Part shown: positions 54,004 to 64,000 of the stretch, piece after piece
How the letters are laid out: every line of letters begins with the position of its first letter
How positions within the stretch are numbered: position 1 is the first letter of the stretch
Assembly (NCBI RefSeq): GCF_035594125.1
Contig: NC_087192.1
Location: forward strand, 13,644,990 to 13,708,989
Direction of reading: 5' to 3'
Length of the DNA: 64,000 nt
Source of the DNA: Scylla paramamosain
Lineage: Eukaryota > Arthropoda > Malacostraca > Decapoda > Portunidae
The notes under the pieces: model-generated
Databases searched by the model: none
Seen by the model: only the letters and a program-made list of their open reading frames with translations
What the model was told of the DNA's origin: nothing
Translations under genes and position numbers: made by a program

Positions 54004-55060
54004 ATGAACAGTTCATATCCCAGAGTACTTAAGGAATGCAAAGAAGTTATTAGTGAACTGTTAGTTTCTGCCTTTAGGAAATCACTTGAGATACCGGTAA
54101 TGTGGAGGCAAGTGAATATAGTACCCAGCTTTAATAAAGGAGATTTAAGCTTAACTTCTGTTGTAGATAAAATAATGAAGTCAGTAATAGTAAAGAACAT
54201 TAGGGAACATTTAGACAAACATAACTTGATAAATTGGTCACAGCATAGCTTCACAAAGGGGAAGTCTTACCTGACAAACTTGTCAAGATTTTACTGTAAA
54301 GTTTACATGGCAGGAGATAATGGTGATAGTTATGACATCCTATATCTGGACTTCAGTGAAGTGTTTGACAAGGTACCCGATCAGAGGCTCCTGAGAAAGG
54401 TTAGGGCACACGGAATAGATGGGAAGGTGTTAGGGTGGATAAGGTTGTGGCTAAGTGACAGGCGACAGAGTCGTAATAAACAGCTCTAAATCCGAGTGGG
54501 ATTAAGTAATTAGTCGGGTGCCACAGGGATCAGTATAAGGGCTATTGATGTTTTTAATATACATCAGTGACTTGGATAGTGGAATTAGTTGTGACGTTAG
54601 TAAATTTGAGAATGACACGAAGATTGGTAGATTAATTAGATTAGAATTGGATACCATCCTCTTGCAGGCAGATTTGGATAGGATGAACGAATGGACAGCC
54701 AGATGGCAAATGCAGTTTAATATCAAAAAATGCAAAGTACTTAGCATAAGTAGAGGAAATCCACACAGAAGGTACACAATAAACAATGAACCTCTGGTAG
54801 GTTTAGGGTACAAAAAAGATTTAGAATTTATAGTTAGCTCTAAATTCCATATAAGAAAGCAATGCATAGAGGCCAGAAACAGGGCAAATAGGATATTAGG
54901 ATTTATTTTTAAGAGTGTTAAAAGTAGAAGTCCCGAAGTAATATTAAAGTTATATTTGGTGCTGGTCAGACCTCATCTATATTATGCTGTGCAGTTCTGG
55001 TCCCCCATATTACAGGAAGTATATAGGTCTTTTAGAATCAATACAAAGAAGAATGGCTAA
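54004..55060 (+). pseudogene. CR1-like reverse transcriptase, two frames, inactive
   Basis: The first frame (54004-54489) has YPRVLKECKEVI, WRQVNIVPSFNKGD, motif A LYLDFSEVFDKVPD and WIRLWLSDRRQS. A frame change follows, with a stop inside motif B (VPQGSV then stop). The second frame (54545-55060) has ISDLDSGI, the catalytic box changed to FENDT from FADDT, LDRMNEWTARWQMQFN and LVLVRPHLYYAVQFWSP. Loss of the first catalytic Asp and the stops show it is dead. It belongs to the same family as the minus-strand copies at 36.5 and 57.6 kb, and retains the part those copies have deleted. Confidence 0.82.
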
Positions 55061-55500
55061 AAGGATACAAGGAGTGAGGAGTATTCCTTACAAAGAGAGA
55101 TTGAAGCTGTTAAATTTACATTAAGAGAGATGTAGGTTAAGAGGGGACCTGATAGAAGTCTTTAAATGCTATAAGGGTTACAACACAGGGGATGTAAGCA
55201 AAATTCTTAGGATTAGTAACCAGGATAGAACAACAAATAACAGTTTTAAGCTTGAAAAATTTAGTTTAAAAAAGAGATAGGAAGGAATCAGTTCTCAAAT
55301 AGAGTGGTAGATGAATGGAACAGACTCAGTAATCAGGTTGTTGGTGCTGGGTCATTAGGAAGCTTTAAGAGAAAATTAGAGATTTATGGATGGGGATTGA
55401 TAGGTGGAAATAGGTAAGTATATTTCATACAGGAACTGCCACATGTATGCCTGATGGTTTCTTGCAGCTTCCATTTTTTATGTTCTTATATTCTTATGAG

Positions 55501-55949
55501 TATGTATCTTGAACCTGAGATATTATGCTTGTCTTATTATCACAGGGATATTGATCATAGAAAAGAAACACTCATCTTTTGTACTTACATTTTTTTTTTT
55601 TTTTTGTGAATGTGAAAGAAAATGCCCTGACAGAATTAATTTTTCTTTTTAAGGAACATAATGAAAAAAGTTATATTTGCAATTGTCATGTTTGGAATGA
55701 TTGAGTTAACTATAATTAGCCTTAGTTTGTGTTGACTACACACACTGGATCATGTGTGTTGCTGCTGTGATTATTAATGAGTGTAATATCCAGAAATGTG
55801 ATTTCAGTACTCTCCTAGCAAGTCAGTTAAACACACATGATTTATTCAAAGCAAAAGACTATTCAGTGTGTTTGAAGACTACTTGATATTGATAATAAAA
55901 CCCATCTTAATGCTTACTTTCAGGTTTTTTTTTCTGATTTTATTTTCAG
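55501..55949. other. Non-coding A/T-rich sequence
   Basis: No ORF or element is recognised. It ends with two close acceptor-like signals (tactttcag, then tgattttattttcag). Confidence 0.45.
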
Positions 55950-56094
55950 ACAAGGATATGTTCACATTGTTGTTGTTGTTGAGGAGAAACTGTTGTTCTT
56001 AGTGAACTATGAAAGCCCTGACCCATTCATAGCTATGAATGTTCCATGGTTCTTAGTTGCGAATGATTTTGCTTTAAAAAATTACCAGCACTAA
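55950..56094 (+). CDS. Weak candidate terminal exon (47 codons)
   Basis: After a strong acceptor (tgattttattttcag) the second frame stays open for 47 codons to a TAA at 56092. The peptide contains QGYVHIVVVVEEKLLFLVN and ESPDPFIAMNVPWFLVANDF. Part is low complexity (four GTT codons). Its entry phase does not fit directly to the exon at 48430-48561, so another exon would be needed between them. It could equally be chance. Confidence 0.22.
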
Positions 56095-56656
56095 GATGTT
56101 CATAGCCCACCAAGATAAATCTTAGAAGCATCTGGGAATGTGGCTTCTGGCTCCTCAGGGGTATGTTGTTGTCCGTCATAATAATGAAAGGCTTATGTGT
56201 TGTGTAAAAGTAAAATTAGGATAGCAGCCTGTTATTTATGGATAGCAAGCAGGCTGGAGGGAGGGAGAGTGTGAAGTGTGTGGGTGTCGTGGTGGGGAAG
56301 TGTCTCAGTGTGACACGTGAATCACTGCACGAGCTGTCATTGGCTGACTCTTCTCGTGCTGCTGTGGTGAGGGAGTTATTCTCTCTGGCCCCAGCAACTG
56401 ATAGCTATCACTCAAGCGTGACAAAAAAGGTTCTGTGGATAATTTCACTTGGATGGATTTTGACCCTAATGTGGGGTCCATTCTGATGTCTGCACTCTCT
56501 CTCGTCATGTTAGGAAGGTTGGGGAAGACAATGCAATAAAATAGTAATTTTGACCACAAGGGCACTTAGATCACTCTGGCTCTGGGAAACTCATATAAAA
56601 TTTGATGTAATATGATCATAGGATAGTGCAATTAATATTTTTTTTCCCCTTCCCCC
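56095..56656. other. Non-satellite sequence, nothing firmly recognised
   Basis: Contains a GC-richer patch at about 56235-56480 with an 82-codon open stretch that lacks any recognisable motif or splice context. It ends in pyrimidine-rich sequence leading to the poly(T) of the truncated Jockey copy. Confidence 0.4.
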
Positions 56657-56930
56657 TTTTTTTTTTTTTTTTTAATTAGGAGGGACACTGGCCAAGGGCA
56701 ACAAAAATCCAATAAAAAAAAAAGCCCACTGTGATGCTAGTTCCGGAAAAGGGTCCAAACCGGTAGTCAAAAAATAAAGGATAAGTGTCTTGAAACCTTC
56801 CTCTTGAAGGAATTCAAGTCATAAGAAGGTGGAAATACAGAAGCAGGTAGGGAGTTCCAGAATTTACCAGAGAAAGGGATGAATGATTGAGAATACCATT
56901 TAACTCTTGCATTAGAGAGGTGGACAGATT
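56657..56930 (-). mobile_element. 5'-truncated Jockey-like element (3' end only)
   Basis: Closely matches the 3' UTR and last roughly 55 codons of the element at 29261-32571 (actggccaagggcaacaaaa, gtgtcttgaaacct, cagagaaagggatgaatga). It has its poly(A) as poly(T) at about 56657-56673. The protein end reads [19 protein letters not shown]. Truncation is abrupt at about 56930, where satellite monomer 4 (tgtttcccaatatag) begins, while the left flank is non-satellite. The two flanks therefore do not match as a simple insertion would require. Confidence 0.88.
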
Positions 56931-57556
56931 TGTTTCCCAATATAGTGTGCTTTGCATACATTTTCGCGTTTTTTGTAGGTAAGAAGCTCAAAAACACTCA
57001 AAATTTACCTTTTTGGCAGTGTTATTCTATTTCTTCATATTGGTTTGTTTGCATCCGTTTTAGTGTGTTTCTACGTAAAACACTGAAAAGACAAGTGTTA
57101 AATGATTTTGTTTTGGATTCCCATATAGAGTGACTTCCATATTAATTATTGTTTTGGTGCCTAACATGAAAAAAAAAACACTCAAAAGACAGGTTTCTGG
57201 TAAAGTCGTTTAATTTCCCTATAGAGGTGGCTTTGCATGCAATTTAGGTTTTGGTACATAATTGTCCGAAAAAAAAGCTAAAATTAACTTTTTTTGATAA
57301 TGTTCTTTTTTCCACATAATTTCCCTGAATTTTGCCTGAATTTTGGCATCTCACTACCTATGAAGAAGAATAACAAAAAAAAAGGAAAATTCTTTTTTTT
57401 CTCTCTATAAAGAGTGTTATTTGTGGATTCTAGCTTTTTGGTGCTTAAGAAATTCAATAACATTCATAATACACGTTTCTCGTAATGTCCTTTCGTTTCC
57501 CAAACATAGGGTTCTTTGCATGTATTTAAGCGTTTTTATAGGTTTTTATAGGTAAG
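56931..57556 (+). repeat. Higher-order satellite array fragment
   Basis: Ordered plus monomers 4 to 10. They share variants with 35.4-36.0 kb, for example tgttaaatgatttt near aagtgttaagttatttt, and the gtggattctagc monomer. It ends in a small tandem duplication (tttttataggt twice, 57534-57554) at the border of the CR1-like copy. Confidence 0.9.
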
Positions 57557-58980
57557 TTTTCAGGCTCAAGCCTGAAAACTTGATGTTCTATTTTTCTTGT
57601 TCTATCATGGTTACAGATTCTAAGAATTTTCCTTATGTTCCCCTTGTTATAACCCATATTCCTCTTAAAGACTTCTATCAGGTCCACTCTTAACCTACGT
57701 CTCTCTAAAGAATGTAAATTTAACAGCTTGAATCTCGCTTCGTAAGAAATACTCCTCATTCCCTGTATCTTTTAGTCATTCTCCTTTGAAGTGATTCTAA
57801 TAGACCTTTATCCTTCCTGTGATGTGGTGACCAGAATAGGACAGCGTAGTCTAGATGAAGTCTGACCAGCGCTAAATGTAACTTTAATATTACTTCGGGA
57901 GTTTTACTTTTAGCATTCCTGAAAATGAATCATAATACACTATTTGCTTTTTTTCTGGCCTCTTTGCATTGCTTTCTTAAACGGAGTTCAGAGCTAACTT
58001 TAAATCTCAAATCTTTTTCTAACCCTGAACCTACCAGAACTTGGTTGTTCATTGTGTAACTACTGTGTGGGTTTCTTCTACTTTCGCTAAGTGCTTTGCA
58101 TTTGTTGATATTAAACTGCATTTGCCATCTGTCTGTCCATTCGTTCATCCTATCCAAATCTGCCTGCAAGGCGATGGTATGCGATTCTGACCTAATTAAT
58201 CTACATACTCTCGTGTCATCCGCAAATTTACTAACAACACTACTAATTCCACTATCCAAGTCATTGACATATATTACAAACAACATCGGCCCTAATACTA
58301 ATAATCCCTTTGTCACCCCACTAATTACTTGACCCCACTCGGATTTAGAGCCGTTTATTACAACACTCTGTTGCCTGCCGCTTGGCTATGACCTCATCCA
58401 GATTACTTATAACCTTTTTCCAATTCTTAAATACTGTGGAATAAATTTCATCTGGTCTTGGTGACTTGAACTTTTCAGCTTATCTATCTCCTGTTCCACT
58501 ATCTCTTTAGTTATGGTAATATCTGTCAGCTTCTCATTTTCTTCTACTCTAAATGTCTTGTCACTATTCGGCAAATCCTGCATGTTTTCCTGGGCAAAGA
58601 CAGTTAAAAAATACTCGTTCACAATTTTACTAATTTCCTCCCAACAACTAAGCAGGTCCCATTCTGCTGTCTTTAAGGAACTATTGTTTCTCTATTCTTC
58701 GTCTTATATGCCTGATAAAATCCCTTGGGGTCCATCTTCGCTTGGCTGGCTACCTTTAATTCATAACTATTTTTAGCTTTCCTTGTTAAACTCCTGACTT
58801 TTAAAATTCATTATATTATGGCCTTAAAACCACTTCCCCTGTCTTTAATCTCATATATACTTCTCTTTCGCCCTATGTAATGTTTTAACCTCAGTCATCC
58901 ATTTAGGATCATTCTTCTGCGATCTTATTCTTCTGTAAGGGATATTCCCTAACTGTCCTGAATGTAATTTATCAACGAAA
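57557..58980 (-). mobile_element. Second copy of the deleted CR1-like retrotransposon
   Basis: Almost the same sequence as 36771-38175, including the identical internal deletion of RT motif A and the same 5' breakpoint with the same satellite flank. It is therefore a DNA-level duplicate, not an independent insertion. It lacks the last roughly 240 bp present at 36531-36770. Its end sits on a palindrome (ttttcaggct ca agcctgaaaa). Confidence 0.88.
57930..58316 (-). pseudogene. CR1-like reverse transcriptase fragment, duplicate
   Basis: A 128-codon open stretch that differs by only a few residues from the one at 37141-37527. It shows VLGPMLFVIYVNDLD (here GP is retained where the other copy has WP), FADDTRVCRL and NEWTDRWQMQFNINKC. 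It lacks motif A upstream, so it is non-functional. The unbroken frame in both copies reflects recent duplication more than selection. Confidence 0.85.
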
Positions 58981-59315
58981 TATTTATTTCGCTTCTCTAT
59001 AAAGGGTGTTTTGCTTGAGTTTTAGCGTTTCTGTACATAAGAACCTTTAAAACAGGTTGTTAGTAATGTTATTTTGTATTCCATTATGGAGCGCTTTCCA
59101 TGCTTTTCAGCGTTTTGGTGTCTAACACGTTGAAAAACACTCAGAAGACACGTTGATGATAATGTCGTTTCGTTTCCCGATAAAGGGGGCTTCCAATGCA
59201 TTTTGTCTTTTGGTACTTAACAATATAAAAAAAAAAGTTTAAATAAAAATTTTCGGTAGAGTTATTTTTCCATATAAAGTTCTAATCATGTGTTTTTGAA
59301 TCTCGGTACCTAAAT
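58981..59315 (+). repeat. Diverged satellite monomers, duplicate of 38176-38516
   Basis: Matches 38176-38516 closely (gggtgttttgcttgag, cataagaacctttaaaacag, taaagggggcttccaatgc). It diverges at ctcggtacctaaa, where inverted array sequence begins. Confidence 0.9.
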
Positions 59316-59529
59316 GCGTGTATTTTGAGTTTATTTTTTACATTCTTAGTTATCAAAACCCCAAATTCCATGCGAAACTAGATTTATGTGGGAAAAAAAT
59401 GACATTACCAGAAAAGTGTCTTTGAGTGTTTTTGAGCGTCTTAGGCAATAAAGCACTAAAAAGCAGGGCAATCATATTACATGGGAAAAAAAAAATTTTA
59501 CGAAGAACTTGCCTTTTAGTGTTTTTGAC
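59316..59529 (-). repeat. Inverted satellite fragment
   Basis: Reverse-complement monomers 2 and 1 (gtgtattttgagt to gccttttagtg), ending at the tttttgacacgcattt junction that is also present at 45251. Confidence 0.88.
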
Positions 59530-60007
59530 ACGCATTTAGTAAGGTTGTTCTGTTTCTCAATTAAGAGTGTTATTCATGAGTTTCAGCATTTTGATATCTA
59601 GGAAACTTCTCCATACACACGAGTTTTTGCGATTTTTGCCTTGTGTTTTTTTTTTTACTATAAAACATTCATTATACACTTTTCTTGGAATGTCCCTTTC
59701 TTTCCCAATATAGAGTGCTTTGAATCAATTTTTGCGTTTTTTTTGTAGGTAACAAGCTCAAAAACACTCAAAATATACATTTTTGGTAATGTTTTTCTGC
59801 TTCTTGATATTGGTTGGTTTGCATCAGTTTTATCGTTTTTCTACGTAAAACACTGAGAAGACACGTTTTCAGTAATTTTCTTTTGGATTCCCAAATAGCG
59901 TGAGTTCCTTATTATTTATTGTTTTGGTGCTTAACATGCTGAAAAACACTCAAAAGTCAGATTTCTGGTAAGGTCTTTAATTTCCTCATATGGGAGGCTT
60001 TGCATGT
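59530..60007 (+). repeat. Satellite block, third copy of the reversed 0.48-kb block
   Basis: Plus-oriented monomers 3 to 7 between minus arrays. The ends are the same breakpoints as 45252-45735 and, in reverse, 12673-13150. Confidence 0.88.
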
Positions 60008-63000
60008 CTTTTCAGTGTTTTTGAGCGTGATACGCAATAAAGTACTAAAACACAGGGCAATCACATTACATGGGAATAAAACCAAATTTTACCAAGAACT
60101 TCCCTTTAAGTGTTTTTGAGCTCCTTACATAGCAAAACGCTAACACGCATGCAAAATATATTTTATGGAGAAACAGAAAAACATTACCAAATACATGCAT
60201 TTTGAGTGTTTTTGATCATGTTATCTATAAAAACTTTTAAATACATGCAAAGAACCTTATGTTTGGAAAACGAAAGGACATTACGAGAAACGTGTATTAT
60301 GAGTGTTTTTTAAGTTCCTTCAGTACCTAAAAGCTAAAACCCATAAATAACAATCTTTATTTAGAAAAAAAATAATAAACAAAAAAATAAAAAAAATAGG
60401 ATTTTTTTTTATTTATCCTTTTAGGTACCGAGATGCCAAAATTCTGCCAAAATTCAGCGAATTTATGTGAAAAAAAAGAACATTACAAAAAAGTTAATTA
60501 TAGCTTTTTTTTTTCGGATTATTATGTACCAAACCCTAAAGTGTATGCAAAGCCACCTATATAGGGAAGTTAAACGAGTTTACCATAAACCTGTCTTTTC
60601 AGTGTTTTTCAGTATGTTAGGTACCAAAACGATAAATTATATGGAAGTCAGTCAATATGTGAATCCAAAAGAAAATTACTGAAAACGTGTCTTTTCAGTG
60701 TTTTACGTAGAAAAAGCGGATGCAAACCAACCTATATGAAGAAATAGAATAACATTACCAAAAAGATACATTTTGTGTGTTTTTGAGCTTGTTACCTACA
60801 AAAAAATGCAAAAATGGATGTAAAGCACTTTATATTAGGAAACAAAAGAACATTACGAGAAGCGTGTATAATGAGTGTTTTATAGTTTTAAAAGAACCAC
60901 AAGGCAATAAACACAAAAACTCGTGTATATAGAGAAATTTCTTACATACCAAAATGATGAAATGCATGAATAACACTTTTAATCGATAAACAGAACTACC
61001 TTACCAAATTGTGTATTTTGTGTGTTTTTCACATTCTTAGTTACGAAAATGCTAAATTACATGCGAAACTACCTTCATCTGGGAAAAAAAATGACATTAA
61101 AAAAAAGTGTCTTTTTAGTGTTTTTGAGCGTGATATGCAACAAAGCACTAAAAAGCAGAACAATTACATTACATGGGAATAAAACCAACTTTTACGAAGA
61201 ACTTGCCTTTAAGTGTTTTTTTATCTCCATACATACCAAATCGCTAAAACGCATGCAAAACACCACTTATGGAGAACCAGAATAACATTACCAAAAACAT
61301 ATTTTTTGAGTGTTTTTGATCATGTAACCTATAAAAACGCTTAAATACATGTAAAGAACCCTATGTTTGTATCACAAAAGGACATTACGAAAATCGTGTA
61401 TTATGAGTGTTTTTAAGTTCCTTAAGTACCAAAAAGCTAAAACCCACAAACAAATTTTTTTTTGTTATTCATCTTCATAGGTACCGAGATACCAAAATTC
61501 TGGCAAAATTCATGGAAATTTTATAAAAAGAAATCAATATAAAAAAAAAATTAGCTTTTTCCGGATTTATGTACAAACCTTAAAGTGCATGCAAATCCAC
61601 CTATATGGGGAAATTACACGACTTTACCAGAAACCTGTCTTTTGAGTGTTTTTCAGCAATTTCAACAATATTACTGAAAACGTGTCTTTTCAGTGATTTA
61701 TGTAGAAAAACGCTAAAACGGATGTAAATCAACCAATATGAAGAAATAGAATAATATTACCAAAAAGATATATTTTGATGTGTTTTTGAGCTTGTTACCT
61801 ACAAAAAATGCAAAAATGGATGGAAAGCATTTTATATTGGCAAAGAAAAGGACATTACGAGAAACGTGTATGAGTGTTTTATAGTTTGAGAAGAACCACA
61901 AGGTAAAAAACTCAAAAACTCGTGTACAAAAAGAAGTTTCTTACATACCAAAAAGCTGAAAATCATGAATAACACTTTTAATTTTGAAACAGAAATACCT
62001 TACCAAATGTGTGTATTAGAAAAGTTTCTTACATACCAAAATGCTGAAACTCATGAATAACACTTTTAATTAAGAAATAGAACAACCTTACTAAATGCCT
62101 GTGTTTTGAGTTTTTTCACATTCTTAGTTACCAAAACCCCAAATTCCATGCAAAACTAGCTTTATGTGGGAAAAAAAAATGATATTACCAGAAAAAGTGT
62201 CTTTTGAGTGTTTTTGAGCGTGTTAGGCAATAAAGCACTAAAAAGCAGGGCAATCACGTTACATGGAAATAAATAAAAACTTTTACCAAGAACTTGCCTT
62301 TGAGTATTTTTGAGTTCATTACATACCAAAACGCTAAAACGCATGCAAAACACCTTTTATGGAGAAACATAATAAAATTACCAAAAAAACATATGTTTTG
62401 AGTGTTTTTGATCATGTTATCTATAAAAACGAATAAATACATACAAAGAACCTTATGTTTACGAAACGAAAGGACACTACGAGAAATGTGTATTATACGT
62501 GTTTTTAAGTTCCTTAAGTACCAAAAAGCTAAAACCCACAAATAACACTATTTGCTTAGAAAAAAAAAATAAGAAAATAAAAAAATAGGATTTTTTTTTT
62601 TTCTTGTTATTCATCTTCATAGGTACCGAGATGCCAAAATTCTGGGAAAATTCAGGGCTATTATATGATAAAAGAAAATGATCAAAAAAGTTAATTTTAG
62701 CTTTTTTTCGGACTGTTATGTACCAAACCCTAAAGTGAATCCAAACACTCCTATATGAGGAAATTAAAAGACCTTAACAGATATCTGTTTTTTGAGTGTT
62801 TTTCAGCATGTTAGGCACCAAAACAAAAAATAATAAGGAACTCACTCTATATGAGAATCCAAAACAAAATACCTGAAAACGTGTTTTTTTCTGTTTTACG
62901 TAGAAAAACGCTAAAACGGATGCAAACCAGCCAATATCAAGAAATAGAAAAAAACATTACCAAAAAAGTATATTATGAGTGTTTTTGAGCTTGTTACCTA

Positions 63001-64000
63001 CAAAAAACGCGAAAATTGATGCAAAGCAGTCTATATTAGAAAACAAAAGGACTTTGCCAGAAAAGTGTATAATGATTTTTTTTTATAGTTCAAAAGAACC
63101 AAAAGGCAAAAACACAAAAAAACTCGTGTATATGGAGAAGGTTTCTAGATACCAAAATGCTGAAACTCATGAATAACACTCTTAATTGAGAAACAGAACA
63201 ACCTTACTAAATGTGTGTATTTTGAGTGCTTTTTTCATTCTTAGTTACCAAAACCCCAAATTGCATCCGAAACAACCTTTATGTGAGAAAAAAATGACAT
63301 TACCAGAAAAGTGTCTTTTAAGTGTTTCTGAGCGTGATAGGCAATAAAGCACTATAAAGCAGGGCAATAATATTACATTGGAATAACACCAATTTATACC
63401 AAAAACTTGCGTTTAAGTGTTTTTGAGCTCCTTATATACCAAACCGCTAAAACGCATGCAAAAACAAATTTTATGGAGAAGCAGAATAACATTACCAAAA
63501 ACATGTTTTTTGAGTGTTTTTGATCATGTTATCTATAAAAACATTTAAATACATGGAAAGAACATTATGTTTGGGAAACAAAAGGACATTACGAGAAACT
63601 TGTATTGTGAGTGTTTTTTTAATTTCCTTAAGTATCAAAAAGCTAAAACCCACAAATAACACTCTTTATTTAGAAAATAAAAAATAAAAAAATAAAAAAA
63701 GAATTTTTTTTTTTTTTTTTTTTTTGTTATTCATATTCATAGGTACCGAGATGCCAAAATTCTGGGAAAATTCAGGGCAATCATATGATAAAAGAATATT
63801 ATGAAAAAAAGTTAATTTCAGCTTTTTTTTTTGACTGTTATGTACCAAACCCTAAAGCCTTCTATATGAGGAAATTAAACGACCTTACCAGAAATCTGTG
63901 TTTTGAGTGTTTTTTTAGCATGTTAGGCACCAAAACGATAAATAATAAAGAACTCACTCTATATGGGAATCCAAAACAAAGTTACTGAAAACGTGTCTTT
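60008..64000 (-). repeat. Higher-order satellite array, inverted
   Basis: Reverse-complement ordered monomers continue to the window edge. 60.0-61.5 kb shares rare variants with 12.67-11.0 kb (aatcgataaacagaac, ttgtgtattttg, the short ccggatttatgtac monomer). 61.9-62.05 kb shares the duplicated monomer-3 piece of 25.44-25.5 kb. No gene is seen. Confidence 0.9.

Noticed and set aside
56238..56486. 82-codon plus-strand frame in a GC-richer patch
   Set aside because: No motif, no splice context, and an overlapping antisense frame of equal length; cannot be supported.

Overview
Eukaryotic DNA, with no bacterial-style gene layout. About 47 of the 64 kb is one A/T-rich tandem satellite. The rest is non-LTR retrotransposons (Jockey-like and CR1-like), Penelope-like (PLE) fragments, a probable solo LTR, very long (AT)n and (CT)n microsatellites, and a roughly 9 kb non-satellite island that may hold exons of a host gene. 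This mixture fits an arthropod, most likely a decapod crustacean. That assignment is inference from the retroelement types and microsatellite load, not from a marker gene.

The satellite has a basic monomer of about 93 bp (87-99 bp). In most of the window, 11-12 distinct monomers form a higher-order repeat (HOR) of about 1.1 kb. An anchor motif (ggcaagttcttggtaaaa) recurs near 6468, 7479, 8554, 9648, 11459, 12578, 14278, 17139, 18162, 19282, 20764, 21864, 23220 and so on, with shorter spacings where monomers were deleted. Flanking stretches (1-3895, 38176-40555, 58981-59315) hold only diverged single monomers. Array polarity flips many times: plus in 3.9-12.7, 13.2-22.0, 22.3-36.5 and 40.6-41.5 kb; minus in 41.5-45.25 and 60.0-64.0 kb; and short alternating blocks near 12.7, 22.0, 45-47 and 59-60 kb. 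One pair of inversion breakpoints is reused at several sites, so an inverted block was itself amplified.

Insertions, left to right: an apparently full-length Jockey-like element on the minus strand (29.26-32.57 kb) with an uninterrupted 988-aa endonuclease/reverse transcriptase; a deleted CR1-like element (36.5-38.2 kb, minus) duplicated together with flanking satellite at 57.6-59.3 kb; a candidate 628-bp solo LTR splitting an (AT)n tract (42.9-43.5 kb); then the non-satellite island 47.45-56.93 kb. The island contains two candidate exons (47668-47809, 48430-48561), a decayed PLE GIY-YIG fragment (about 49.87-50.54 kb), a decayed plus-strand CR1 element (about 51.0-55.5 kb) interrupted by a (CT)n tract and by a second PLE copy (53.03-54.0 kb) with a hammerhead-ribozyme-like motif, a weak candidate terminal exon (55.95-56.09 kb), and a 5'-truncated Jockey copy at the right edge of the island.

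The only intact long coding sequence is the Jockey-like ORF. Short open frames in the satellite are products of the 93-bp (31-codon) period and the microsatellites, and I do not annotate them as genes.
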